From Flavobacteriaceae bacterium (GTDB lineage Bacteria; Bacteroidota; Bacteroidia; Flavobacteriales; Flavobacteriaceae): a stretch of DNA of 64,000 bases. The notes under the pieces were generated by a model. The model saw only the letters and a list, made by a program, of their open reading frames with translations, was not told where the DNA came from and did not search any database. Location of the stretch: NCBI GenBank assembly GCA_031277535.1, contig JAITMD010000006.1, forward strand, positions 186,001 through 250,000, written 5' to 3'. Of this stretch, positions 43,496 to 51,881 are shown piece by piece. Position 1 is the stretch's first letter, and each line of letters begins with the position of its first letter. Both the position numbers and the translations under genes were made by a program.

Positions 43496-44191
43496 CTATA
43501 TTTCATTTCCTTCACAGTCTATAATCTTCTCTAAAATAGGCTTACCAGTCACCATCTTGTTTTTGTATTTTCTTTCCAATACTACTTCAATCGGTTTATC
43601 AATATCTTTTATTTCTATTTCTAAAGGTTCATAGTATGCTTTTGTAAACACTAATTTGCTATCATCTTTCAAGTGATGTGAATAGACCTTTAAAGAAAAT
43701 TGTCCTTTAGCATCTGTTACTGTACAATAATCAGTTCCTTTTACTTGAACAAGTGTATGATTCAATCCATATTTACCATCTTCGCTCTTTACAATTCCTT
43801 TTATAGAATCCGTTTTCATTACAAGCCCAATTCCTACCTGTTCTGGTGTATCATTTTTTTTCATGACAACCATGGGCTTTACTTCCTTTGCAGCTACATA
43901 AGATACTGTTGCAGTCAATGCCAATAAATTAACTACTGTAGCTACCAATCCATTTAAACCAAATGACTTTTTTGTCTTTTCCCTTTCTGATTGTTCTTCT
44001 AAAAAATGCATAGGAATTCGACCACATACTTCATTATCACTATCTATATAATCTATAATCTCTTGTCGAGTAGCAGCACTAAAGTCAACAACCTCTTTGT
44101 CACACACAGCACAATGCCTCCCCTTCTCTTTTGGAGTCATTAAGTTCCATTCCTCTCCACAAGGCTCAGGTATTTCTAATCGATAACTCAT
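43496..44191 (-). CDS. Four-cysteine / beta-sandwich membrane protein (array copy B1)
   Basis: 231 residues. Four cysteines at 11, 27, 30 and 56 (EPCGEEWNLMTPKEKGRHCAVC and EVCGRIP). The hydrophobic segment runs from about 82 to 103 (LNGLVATVVNLLALTATVSYVAA), with no VQA-Q end. The C-terminal domain is another subtype: KGIVKSEDGKYGLNHTLVQ, then VTDAKGQFSLKVYSHHLKDDSK, and the protein ends IIDCEGNEI. It overlaps neither neighbour; spacers are two bases. It is nearly identical to B2 through the middle. Confidence 0.78.
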   Translation of the reverse strand: MSYRLEIPEPCGEEWNLMTPKEKGRHCAVCDKEVVDFSAATRQEIIDYIDSDNEVCGRIPMHFLEEQSEREKTKKSFGLNGLVATVVNLLALTATVSYVAAKEVKPMVVMKKNDTPEQVGIGLVMKTDSIKGIVKSEDGKYGLNHTLVQVKGTDYCTVTDAKGQFSLKVYSHHLKDDSKLVFTKAYYEPLEIEIKDIDKPIEVVLERKYKNKMVTGKPILEKIIDCEGNEI

Positions 44192-44193
44192 AA

Positions 44194-44895
44194 CTATATT
44201 TTATTTCCTTCACAGTCTATAACTTCTTCTACATAGTACTTACCATATGCTGTCCCTTCTATATACCTTGGTTTCAATACAACTTTAATAGGTTTGTTGA
44301 TATCTTTTATTTCTATTTCCAAAGGTTCATAGTCTGCTTTTGTAAACACTAATTTGCTATCATCTTTCAAGCGATGGGAATAAACCTCTAAAGAAAATTG
44401 TCCTTTAGCATCTGTTACTGTACAATGATTCGTTCCTTTTAGTTGAACAAGTGTACGACTCAATCCATATTTACCGTCTTCGCTCTTTACAATTCCTTTT
44501 ATTGAATCCGTTTTCATTACAAGCCCAATTCCTACCTGTTCTGGTGTATCATTTTTTTCTATGACAACCATAGGCTTTACTTCCTTTGCAGCTACATAAG
44601 ATACTGTTGTGGTCAATGCCAATAGATTCACTACTGTTGCTACCAATCCATTTAAACCAAATGACTTTTTTGTCTTTTCTCTTTCTGATTGTTCTTCTAA
44701 AAAGCGTAAAGGAATACGACCACATACTTCTCCAACATTACCAATATGATTGACAATTTCTTGTCGAGTGGCATGACTAAAGTCAACAACCACTTTGTCA
44801 CACACAGCACAATGCCTCCCTTTCTCTTGTGGTGTCATTAAATTCCAATCCTCACTACAAGGTTCTGGAATAATAATTTTGTATTTTTTAGTCAT
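44194..44895 (-). CDS. Four-cysteine / beta-sandwich membrane protein (array copy B2)
   Basis: 233 residues, the first gene of the array. Its N-terminus is two residues longer, so the cysteines fall at 13, 29, 32 and 58 (PEPCSEDWNLMTPQEKGRHCAVC and EVCGRIPLRF). Hydrophobic segment LNGLVATVVNLLALTTTVSYVAA, then the B-type sandwich (KGIVKSEDGKYGLSRTLVQ). The protein ends VIDCEGNKI. A -7 box at 44912-44919, 16 bases before the ATG, is the likely operon promoter. Most of the difference from B1 lies in the last 30 residues. Confidence 0.8.
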   Translation of the reverse strand: MTKKYKIIIPEPCSEDWNLMTPQEKGRHCAVCDKVVVDFSHATRQEIVNHIGNVGEVCGRIPLRFLEEQSEREKTKKSFGLNGLVATVVNLLALTTTVSYVAAKEVKPMVVIEKNDTPEQVGIGLVMKTDSIKGIVKSEDGKYGLSRTLVQLKGTNHCTVTDAKGQFSLEVYSHRLKDDSKLVFTKADYEPLEIEIKDINKPIKVVLKPRYIEGTAYGKYYVEEVIDCEGNKI

Positions 44896-44911
44896 CGCAA
44901 TGCTTTTTACT

Positions 44912-44919
44912 CAAAGATA
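44912..44919 (-). promoter_or_regulatory. -7 promoter box for the paralog array
   Basis: TATCTTTG on the minus strand, 16 bases before the first ATG of the array. No TTG at standard spacing. Confidence 0.45.
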
Positions 44920-44970
44920 AATAAGTTTCTTGTAACTTCTAAATTTTATATATCTCACTCATTATCAAAC

Positions 44971-45007
44971 ATAAAAAAAGCTTCACAACTCTTGTCATAA
45001 AGCTTCT
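44971..45007 (-). terminator. Terminator of YqjF-family gene
   Basis: AAGCTT pairs with AAGCTT, with an inner ACAA/TTGT pair. A run of seven Ts follows on the minus strand. Confidence 0.7.
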
Positions 45008-45014
45008 TTATTAT

Positions 45015-45740
45015 TTATTTCACTTGTTCTCTGCCCCAAGAGACAACCACTATTCCATCAGAATAATTAGGACACAACACTTGATCTTCTGTCAATCTCA
45101 CATCTCCTATTGTATAATCAATAGATAATTTGTCAAACGTTATTTCTTTTATTTTCCACTCTTTGTGGTGAATTTGATAGCGATACAACTTCTTTTTATC
45201 AAACACATACAAGCAATAACGCTCTGTAAGCCATATCTGCAAAGGTGTTTTTTCTTGTACTATTGCCCCTATTTTATACTTTGCTTCAAACGAAAAATCT
45301 TTTACAGAATTATGTGATGAGTAATATCCTTCTCTTCTTTGCATAATTGCTTTTTCGTAAGGCAATCCAGACAACTTTCTCGATACATAAGCAGATAAGC
45401 TTTTTCCTGCTTCTATGTTTAGAAAATATACCCCTGCCTTACCCTCTTTCTTTACGTATGTTCTGACATTTAATTCTTCAAAATCTGAAATAAAACTGAC
45501 TGCAGGAAGACTTCTTGGACGTATTTTCTCCATAGTAAAAGGCACGATAGATATATAACATTTTTCTTCAAAAACATCTATTTCTAACGTCTCTGGTACC
45601 AAAGCTCGAAGTACTTCAAATGGTACTTCAAAATGGAAAAACAACAAGCGATTCCACTCTTGATAATATACCCATTTCTCCTTTGGCATCTCCCAAGGCC
45701 TATGAGTTACAAATCTCATTACATCATTTATTTTAGACAT
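45015..45740 (-). CDS. YqjF family protein (DUF2071)
   Basis: 241 residues from the ATG. DUF2071 landmarks are FVTHRPWEMPKEKWVYYQEWNRLLFFHFEVPFEVLRALVPETLEID in pieces (EWNRLLFFHFEVP, LRALVPETLE), SIVPFTMEKIRPRSLPAV, FEELNVRTYVK and VYFLNIEAGKSLSAYVSRKL. Function unknown. The longer frame starts at a TTG within the neighbouring gene and is rejected. The neighbouring orphan gene is two bases upstream, so the pair is probably co-transcribed. Confidence 0.9.
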   Translation of the reverse strand: MSKINDVMRFVTHRPWEMPKEKWVYYQEWNRLLFFHFEVPFEVLRALVPETLEIDVFEEKCYISIVPFTMEKIRPRSLPAVSFISDFEELNVRTYVKKEGKAGVYFLNIEAGKSLSAYVSRKLSGLPYEKAIMQRREGYYSSHNSVKDFSFEAKYKIGAIVQEKTPLQIWLTERYCLYVFDKKKLYRYQIHHKEWKIKEITFDKLSIDYTIGDVRLTEDQVLCPNYSDGIVVVSWGREQVK

Positions 45741-45742
45741 CT

Positions 45743-46249
45743 TTATAATTCTTGAGGTTGACCCAACAACCAATTATTAATCTCATCAAATCCCTTTATC
45801 TCTACAACCACATCTTTCCTTGGGTACATATTAGCTACTCCTATTCTCACTTTCAAAACATCGTAATCAACTAATACATAAAATAAAGAATCTACAGACA
45901 GAATAACTCCTTGAGGATAAAAACAAACAATAAATCCCTTTACAATAGTTCCTGTATTAAACAATCTCTTTGTTAATTCCCATTCCACTTGAAAAGTAGT
46001 TTGTTTACATTGCCACAACGTATCAAAATAATTCTTCGTTATGGCTGTCATATACTTGTGATCTTCTTTTTCAAACAGAGTCTCTGGTAAGAAAAAAATC
46101 GGGTGCTCTACATCAATACTACTTGAATAAAATATTCCTTTAGACTTAGTTATGCTACGACAATACACTCCTTCTGCATTTATCTCAAAATAACTTTCAG
46201 TCTCCTCTATTCCTTCCAGCTCCCAAGGGTTATAACACCAATATTGCAT
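45743..46249 (-). CDS. Hypothetical protein upstream of YqjF gene
   Basis: 168 residues with no signal peptide or membrane segment. It is rich in aromatic residues and starts MQYWCYNPWELEGIEE. A beta-like pattern (YVLVDYDVLKVRIGVANMYPRKDVVVEIKG) is visible near the end. No family recognised. Two bases separate it from the YqjF gene, so it likely forms a two-gene operon. It lies downstream of the candidate small RNA gene, whose terminator separates them. Confidence 0.68.
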   Translation of the reverse strand: MQYWCYNPWELEGIEETESYFEINAEGVYCRSITKSKGIFYSSSIDVEHPIFFLPETLFEKEDHKYMTAITKNYFDTLWQCKQTTFQVEWELTKRLFNTGTIVKGFIVCFYPQGVILSVDSLFYVLVDYDVLKVRIGVANMYPRKDVVVEIKGFDEINNWLLGQPQEL

Positions 46250-46295
46250 CTTAAATTCTATCGTATATCTCTATTTAGCTCTTATAAAGATAAAC

Positions 46296-46417
46296 AAAAA
46301 GGCCAACAATATTGTTGGCCTAATTTGTGACTTTCGTCCATTTGTTTAATTGCTCAAAAAAACTAAAAGTTGTTGTTTCCTATATTCTTATCCTTTCTTC
46401 GTTTCAGAATGACAAGA
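46296..46417 (-). ncRNA. Candidate small RNA gene
   Basis: A promoter TTTG-N20-TATATTTG (46452 to 46421) is followed about 100 bases later by a perfect 22-base palindrome (AGGCCAACAAT with ATTGTTGGCCT) and a T-run. The predicted transcript is about 120 bases and holds no reading frame of note. It has purine-rich stretches (GAAACGAAGAAAGGATAAGA and GGAAACAACAAC). The size and host would fit the Flavo-1 RNA class; 6S RNA is another option. I cannot fold or search it, so the class is open. Confidence 0.55.
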
Positions 46418-46420
46418 CGA

Positions 46421-46452
46421 CAAATATACCTAAAAGCGCTATTAATAACAAA
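46421..46452 (-). promoter_or_regulatory. Promoter TTTG-N20-TATATTTG of small RNA
   Basis: On the minus strand TTTG at 46452-46449 and TATATTTG at 46428-46421, 20 bases apart. This is the best consensus match in the intergenic DNA of this window, together with the miaB promoter. Confidence 0.65.
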
Positions 46453-46670
46453 GTATTTTTTTATTAATATTTAATATTCAAACATTTATCTTCTCGTAAT
46501 ATTATTATTTTATCATTAGTTTCCCTCCAAAAACTTCAAAAAAAGATATTATCTCAACAAAAACTGACAAAAAGAAACAATATTCTAAAAACATCCCTTC
46601 TTACAGCCATCTAATAAAATGATTCTAAACAACTAAACTCATAAAACAACCCTTTTATTTCAATCCTATA

Positions 46671-46706
46671 ACAAAAAAAAACTACCCCATATTAGAAGTA
46701 GTCTTT
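46671..46706 (-). terminator. Possible terminator of GYDIA kinase gene
   Basis: ACTAC pairs with GTAGT (extended by A/T pairs with one bulge). A run of eight Ts follows on the minus strand. Confidence 0.5.
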
Positions 46707-46725
46707 TAGTATTATCTCGTATTTT

Positions 46726-47640
46726 CTATTTTATCATTTCATCATAAGATAATATGACTTCATATCCTTTCATCTTAAAATAGTCTGTAGGATCATTCTC
46801 AGAGGCCACCAATATAAAATCACCTCCCCATGCTCCCAAGCTCTTTATTGTTCCATCAAAATCCGTAAACAATCGCTGTTGTACTGTTTCTATTTCTAAT
46901 AGCGCACTCATAATCTCTTCATGTTCTTGCATCAAATGCATAAACTCTTTCAAATTCAGGCACTGTGACATGGCTATTCCAATCTCACTGATCCGTTTTA
47001 TTTGGTTATTGATTGTATGACTTTTTTTGCGATAATTAGCAATAGCTACTTTACTACTCTGCTTTTGATTGAGATATACAAAAAACAATTGTTCTCTAAA
47101 AACAGGGTTAAAATCTATAGTTTTTACAGTAGGTGTAGCAATACTATTTTTCAAATAGAATATTCCAGTATCATGTTGTGCACATGCAATATCATATCCA
47201 CTCCCACCAAATGAATCATGAAGTAATTGAAAAGCATTAATTCCAAACCATTGTGCTATATTATTAATCCAAGTAGAAGATGTCCCTAATCCCCATAACC
47301 GAGGAAAAGTTAATGTTGCTAATACTTTAAAACCTCTATCCCCTTGTAATATAGAGTCATTTTGTCGATGTGCAGCACGCAAAACCTCAACCAACGTTTT
47401 TAAATATGCACTCCCCTCAACCTCTTCCTTAGCTAACAATAAGTCAACTGTTAGCTGTTCTTGCATCCAAACACTTCCATCCGCATCTATACAGGTCCAA
47501 TAAATTATAGGTTCTTCTATCGCTTCTATTCGAAGTGACTGTCCATATTTTGTAGGCAAAGCAAATGCTTGTGCTCCATCCAACACAACATATTCACCTG
47601 TAATTAACAGTTTTCCATTACTGTAAAATTCTTGAATCAT
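46726..47640 (-). CDS. GYDIA family GHMP kinase (probable phosphomevalonate kinase)
   Basis: 304 residues. GHMP motif 1 is YSNGKLLITGEYVVLDGA and motif 2 LWGLGTSSTWINNIAQW near 120. The family-naming GSGYDIACAQ is near 145. This clade is the Bacteroidota counterpart of phosphomevalonate kinase, an assignment supported here by its coupling to HMG-CoA reductase: its ATG overlaps that gene's stop codon by one base (TAATG). The product would be mevalonate diphosphate, the substrate of MvaD. Confidence 0.88.
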   Translation of the reverse strand: MIQEFYSNGKLLITGEYVVLDGAQAFALPTKYGQSLRIEAIEEPIIYWTCIDADGSVWMQEQLTVDLLLAKEEVEGSAYLKTLVEVLRAAHRQNDSILQGDRGFKVLATLTFPRLWGLGTSSTWINNIAQWFGINAFQLLHDSFGGSGYDIACAQHDTGIFYLKNSIATPTVKTIDFNPVFREQLFFVYLNQKQSSKVAIANYRKKSHTINNQIKRISEIGIAMSQCLNLKEFMHLMQEHEEIMSALLEIETVQQRLFTDFDGTIKSLGAWGGDFILVASENDPTDYFKMKGYEVILSYDEMIK

Positions 47641-48956
47641 TATTTTCTCAAACTTTCTAATAATTCAACTACAGCACTATGCGATACTACATTCTTTTCA
47701 AAATGAGCAACTACTTTTATACGTTCAGCATCCGTTGCTTTAAATTGATTTAATATATTCATCAAATGCATCTTCATATGTCCTTGTTGAATTCCAGTTG
47801 TTGTTAGCGATTTCACAGCAGCAAAGTTTTGTGCCAGTCCAGCCACAGCAATCACCTGCATCAATTCAGTTGCAGAAGGTTTTTGAAGCATTTGCAAAGC
47901 TACTTTCACCATTGGATGCAACGAAGTTAATCCCCCTACTGTTCCCAAAGCTAAAGGTAGATCAATCCAAAACCTAAAGATCCCATTTTCAATTGACGCA
48001 TGTGACAAACTACTGTATTGTCCATTACGAGCAGCATAGGCATGTACACCAGCTTCTATTGCACGAAAATCATTCCCTGTAGCTACCACTACCGCATCTA
48101 CCCCATTCATCACTCCTTTGTTGTGCGTTACAGCTCTAAAAGGTTCTACTTCAGCAATGCGTACAGCTTGTACAAACTTCTCTGCAAATAGTTGAGGCTC
48201 TTGTATGTCTTTCCCTTTTAAATCTTCTATAGGACAACTTACCTCAGCACGTACCACACAATTAGGCACATAGTTTGACAGTATACTCATCACTACATCA
48301 ATTGCTTTTTCACTTGCTGTAAACGCTGTATATTGCAATGCTTCTGCTTTCAATGTTTTAGCAATTTGTTCTAAACAAGAGTTAATGAAGTTTGCCCCCA
48401 TACTATCTTTTGTTTCAAACGTCACATGCAATTGATAATAATTATCCACCTCTTTAGTCTTATCCCTTAATTCTATTGCTAAGATCCCGCCTCCGCGTTT
48501 CTGCATATTTTGGGTAATAGACAAGGTATCTTTGTAAAAACGCTCTTGAATAGAATGAATAAATTGAACTAATTTCTCCTTATCCCCTTTATAAATAAAG
48601 TGTATTTGTCCTATTTTTTCAGTTCCTAAAATTGTTGCTTTAAATCCTCCACGTTTTGCCCAAAACTTAGCAGCCTTTGATGCCGCTGCAACCACAGAAC
48701 TCTCTTCAATAACCATCGGAACAGTGTATAACCGGTCGTTAATTAAAAAATTAGGAGCAACTCCAAAAGGCAAATAGAAATTAGTTATTGTATTTTCAAT
48801 AAACTCATCATGCAATTTTTGCAAATCTATATCAGTATTCCAATACTGTTCAATCAACGAAACAACTTCCTCGTTATTAGCAAAGTATGCCTGTACAATC
48901 CAATCTATTTTTTCTTTTTTACTCAGTTTTGAAAAACCATTGATATTCTCGCTCAT
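47640..48956 (-). CDS. Hydroxymethylglutaryl-CoA reductase, class II type
   Basis: 438 residues from the ATG. The N-terminus FSKLSKKEKIDWI starts a bacterial (class II) enzyme. Landmarks are GVAPNFLINDRLYTVPMVIEESSVVAAASKAAKFWAKRGGF in pieces (PFGVAPNF, MVIEESSVVAAAS), then NKGVMNGVDAVVVATGNDFRAIEAG and LALGTVGGLTSLHP. It catalyses the HMG-CoA/mevalonate step. Class II enzymes are often degradative, but with the kinase and decarboxylase here it probably serves biosynthesis. The upstream TTG lies in the -7 box and is rejected. Confidence 0.93.
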   Translation of the reverse strand: MSENINGFSKLSKKEKIDWIVQAYFANNEEVVSLIEQYWNTDIDLQKLHDEFIENTITNFYLPFGVAPNFLINDRLYTVPMVIEESSVVAAASKAAKFWAKRGGFKATILGTEKIGQIHFIYKGDKEKLVQFIHSIQERFYKDTLSITQNMQKRGGGILAIELRDKTKEVDNYYQLHVTFETKDSMGANFINSCLEQIAKTLKAEALQYTAFTASEKAIDVVMSILSNYVPNCVVRAEVSCPIEDLKGKDIQEPQLFAEKFVQAVRIAEVEPFRAVTHNKGVMNGVDAVVVATGNDFRAIEAGVHAYAARNGQYSSLSHASIENGIFRFWIDLPLALGTVGGLTSLHPMVKVALQMLQKPSATELMQVIAVAGLAQNFAAVKSLTTTGIQQGHMKMHLMNILNQFKATDAERIKVVAHFEKNVVSHSAVVELLESLRK

Positions 48957-48977
48957 TGTAACTTCAATTTTATACAA

Positions 48978-49011
48978 CAAAGATAGAGGTTTCTAAGAAG
49001 TATCTCTACAA
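48978..49011 (-). promoter_or_regulatory. Promoter TTG-N23-TATCTTTG
   Basis: On the minus strand TTG at 49011-49009 and TATCTTTG at 48985-48978, 21 bases before the HMG-CoA reductase ATG. Confidence 0.5.
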
Positions 49012-49094
49012 CATTTTATTTAAAACCTCTAACATCAAATCATACTATTTAAAACAAGAAAGCCTTTTCTTTTTATTTATCTATGCCATATAAA

Positions 49095-49122
49095 ATAACA
49101 AACCACCTAATATTAGGTGGTT
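49095..49122 (-). terminator. Terminator of surface-protein gene
   Basis: AACCACCTAAT pairs with ATTAGGTGGTT as a 22-base perfect palindrome. On the minus strand it is followed by a T-rich but broken stretch. Confidence 0.65.
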
Positions 49123-49144
49123 GTTTAAATTAAAATTTATTTTA

Positions 49145-51820
49145 TTAAGGTTTAGGTGTTCTATTCTTTTGAGCATAGTCAATTGACCATAGCATCATAT
49201 TTAAGAAATGATATGAATTATCTACCTCCATTAGATTATTTTTATCTACACCATACGTTGTCGTAGTTATTGGTGTTGAGTTAACTTTGTCTATCGCTAA
49301 AGGTGAATTATAACTAATAGAAGTCGAATCAAAACCATTTAATGGCCTCGCATTCCCTATTAAAATAAGTCCTTTACTATCATGAATCACTGCATATACA
49401 TCATTGCTCAGTGGGTTGTTTCTTCTATACAATGCTTTAAAATTCTTAGGTACAATGTTAAATATAAAACTATGATCTCCTTCATCTCCCGTAGGAGCAA
49501 AACCAAACTTAGATTGAGCTATACTACTATATCCCTTTATAGAAGGATATTTAGCATAGAATCTACCATCATATAATTTAGCAAAGTGCCCTGTAGTTCC
49601 TAAATTTTCAGTGTTAAATCCATCTACAAGTATATGGTCATCACCTCCAGTTAAATTACTATCATCAAACGTTGAATCAAAGTACTTCACAAATTTAGAA
49701 AACTCTAAATGATAGGAATCTATTAATGTAGTTCCACTCTTAGCTGTGTATCTTTCTGTATAAATAAGAACAATATTATCATTATTAATAATATCTTTAA
49801 TATAACTAAGTTGATTCGTGTACTTTGAAGCATAACCTGTAATACTAACAATATCAGCTCTTGCTACATCATTCTGAAAAGTAGTAATAGCAGTTGAATT
49901 AGTAGTACTTAATGCACCATAGTTAACACCTGCAGCATCTAAATACAGAAATCCATCTATACGAACTAATCCATCCCATCCAAAAATATCCTTATTCGTC
50001 AATAATTTTATTCCATTAGTACTTTCTCTTCCTCCAGAAGTTGCAAAAAGAAGTTGGTTACCATAACTAACTACTTTCATTTGACGATAAACAAAATCAA
50101 CTGTCACTTCTCCCACCGTAGCATTAGTATCATCTCGTTTTAATGTAAATTTACTATCTACCGCAGGAATTGATGCAGCAACTGAACCTGTTCCTGCTAA
50201 CCTTCCTTTTGCTATTCCATTTGTAATAGTCAAAGTTCCGGTAAAACTAATACCATTGATCTTATCTGTAGATACTGAAACACTTCCTGTACCACCAGCA
50301 TAAAACTCTACATCTAAATACGTTGTACTCGAAACTAAAGTTGCATAAGGAGGTAAATACTTAACTCCTTTTGTAACACTGGTATATGGTGAATTAAACT
50401 TAATTGTTGTTGGTACCCTTGTTATTACCTCCGCATAAATTTTCTCACCTGCATTACATTCATAAGTATTAAAACCACTCGTGCTAAAAAAAATAAGTTC
50501 TTCTTTCCCTGGAAAATTATTACCATGAGTTTGATCCCCTGCTACAACAGTCAGAGTTACCTCTTGAATATTAGCATTAGATCCAGTAGCAAAACGATCA
50601 TAATTTAACGTAATTGGTCCTGACTTAAAAATCAATCTTTTACCTGTTGTTATAATTTGATAACCAGTAGCAATAGTATGATTTTTAGCAGGTGCTAAAA
50701 CACGGATCTTGAACTTTAAAGTCGTCCCTAAAGGTACTTCTTCTCCTACATAAAACTTATTAGAAAATACTACTTCTGAACAATTCACGACATTAAAACT
50801 TACACCTTCTCCTTTATAAGTTGTTTTTGCTGTTTTATTAGGTTCCCCTAAAGTTACTAAAGAATTCGTTGTTATCGTTACTTCATTCGTTCCTGCTGTC
50901 GTTGTTTTTCCAGTTGACTTTAACGTTACGGTCTGTGTTCCTGTAGTAGTAAACACACCTTCTCCTGAAAACTTTACTCCTGTAGCATTATCTGTATTCA
51001 TCACCCAACGACCTATTCTATCTACTTTTACATTCACAGTCATTGTTTCTAACGTTGTTACATCTTCTGCTGTAAAATAGCGACCATTAGTCACTGCACT
51101 ATTAATCGTATAAATAGGCATATCCTTATTCACAAAAACATAAACATCACAAGCAATAGCTTTATTATTAATCTCAAAAGATAATTTATCTCCTTTAACA
51201 GTTGGTTGTCCATTAGCATCAACATTATACCCTGTACTTGGTTTCCCATCTCCTTTTAAAAACACAGTAAATGTCCCTGTTGAAGGAAACCTTCCTTTCG
51301 CCTCAAAAGAATAGCCATTCGTACTTCTGGCAATAATATGATATGCTCCAGCCTTACTTGTTGTTACTTTAGCAACTATCCCATTTGTAGCATCTAATTC
51401 ATGATTTTGATAGTATTCACCAACAGCCTTTATTTCAGAACATTGATTAGGTAAAACCGTTATTTCTGCAGGCAATGTATCTCCACACAAACTCACCCAT
51501 GCTTCAATATAACTATTAAAATATTCAACACAATCTGTTGTAGTATTAAATATCGCTAACCCTTGGTCTTTTAATTTATCAACTCTTATGGCATTGCGTT
51601 GTGCTGTTGTCATACGAGGTAATGCAAATCCTTTTTGGGAACTATCTAAATCTAAAATCGCTAAATCACTAAGTGCCGCACTCGATGTATTACTTGAATT
51701 ATCTCTAATCTTAGCTCCGTTAGTCTGTTGCCCTATCATACATAGGGGGATAAACATCACAAACAAGAACAAGACTACTTCAAATAACCTCTTACTATAT
51801 TGATTTCTATATCTATTCAT
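49145..51820 (-). CDS. Large surface protein with Ig-like repeats (third of three)
   Basis: 891 residues. A signal peptide near 10-32 ends CMIGQQ. Next comes a conserved leader block SQKGFALPRMTTAQRNAI, followed by CVEYFNSYIEAWVSLCG. Then come several beta-rich repeats, each with a YxxG/F-T-G-T-x-TV pattern (GRFPSTGTFTVFLKGDGKPSTG, GVFTTTGTQTVTLKSTGKTTTAG), as in Bacteroidota adhesins. From about residue 600 a different, mixed domain ends FLNMMLWSIDYAQKNRTPKP. No T9SS domain is present. It is a paralog of the gene at 51882. A terminator lies just upstream of its start. Confidence 0.8.
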   Translation of the reverse strand: MNRYRNQYSKRLFEVVLFLFVMFIPLCMIGQQTNGAKIRDNSSNTSSAALSDLAILDLDSSQKGFALPRMTTAQRNAIRVDKLKDQGLAIFNTTTDCVEYFNSYIEAWVSLCGDTLPAEITVLPNQCSEIKAVGEYYQNHELDATNGIVAKVTTSKAGAYHIIARSTNGYSFEAKGRFPSTGTFTVFLKGDGKPSTGYNVDANGQPTVKGDKLSFEINNKAIACDVYVFVNKDMPIYTINSAVTNGRYFTAEDVTTLETMTVNVKVDRIGRWVMNTDNATGVKFSGEGVFTTTGTQTVTLKSTGKTTTAGTNEVTITTNSLVTLGEPNKTAKTTYKGEGVSFNVVNCSEVVFSNKFYVGEEVPLGTTLKFKIRVLAPAKNHTIATGYQIITTGKRLIFKSGPITLNYDRFATGSNANIQEVTLTVVAGDQTHGNNFPGKEELIFFSTSGFNTYECNAGEKIYAEVITRVPTTIKFNSPYTSVTKGVKYLPPYATLVSSTTYLDVEFYAGGTGSVSVSTDKINGISFTGTLTITNGIAKGRLAGTGSVAASIPAVDSKFTLKRDDTNATVGEVTVDFVYRQMKVVSYGNQLLFATSGGRESTNGIKLLTNKDIFGWDGLVRIDGFLYLDAAGVNYGALSTTNSTAITTFQNDVARADIVSITGYASKYTNQLSYIKDIINNDNIVLIYTERYTAKSGTTLIDSYHLEFSKFVKYFDSTFDDSNLTGGDDHILVDGFNTENLGTTGHFAKLYDGRFYAKYPSIKGYSSIAQSKFGFAPTGDEGDHSFIFNIVPKNFKALYRRNNPLSNDVYAVIHDSKGLILIGNARPLNGFDSTSISYNSPLAIDKVNSTPITTTTYGVDKNNLMEVDNSYHFLNMMLWSIDYAQKNRTPKP

Positions 51821-51834
51821 TTCTAATCAAATTA

Positions 51835-51875
51835 AAAAGAAAACTACTTGAGAACAGCTTTGTCTCAAGTAGTTT
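51835..51875 (-). terminator. Terminator inside the surface-protein locus
   Basis: AAACTACTTGAGA and TCTCAAGTAGTTT form a 13-base stem with a nine-base loop; TTCTTTTTAA follows on the minus strand. It sits between the gene at 51882 and the start of the gene at 49145. Confidence 0.85.
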
Positions 51876-51881
51876 AAAATA

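Larger units (their letters stand above)
46250..46725. other. Intergenic region with candidate small RNA
   Basis: 476 bases between the orphan gene and the GYDIA kinase gene. It holds a promoter-to-terminator unit on the minus strand (46296-46417, promoter to 46452) and a weaker terminator near 46671-46706. The remainder is AT-rich with no credible reading frame. Confidence 0.7.
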
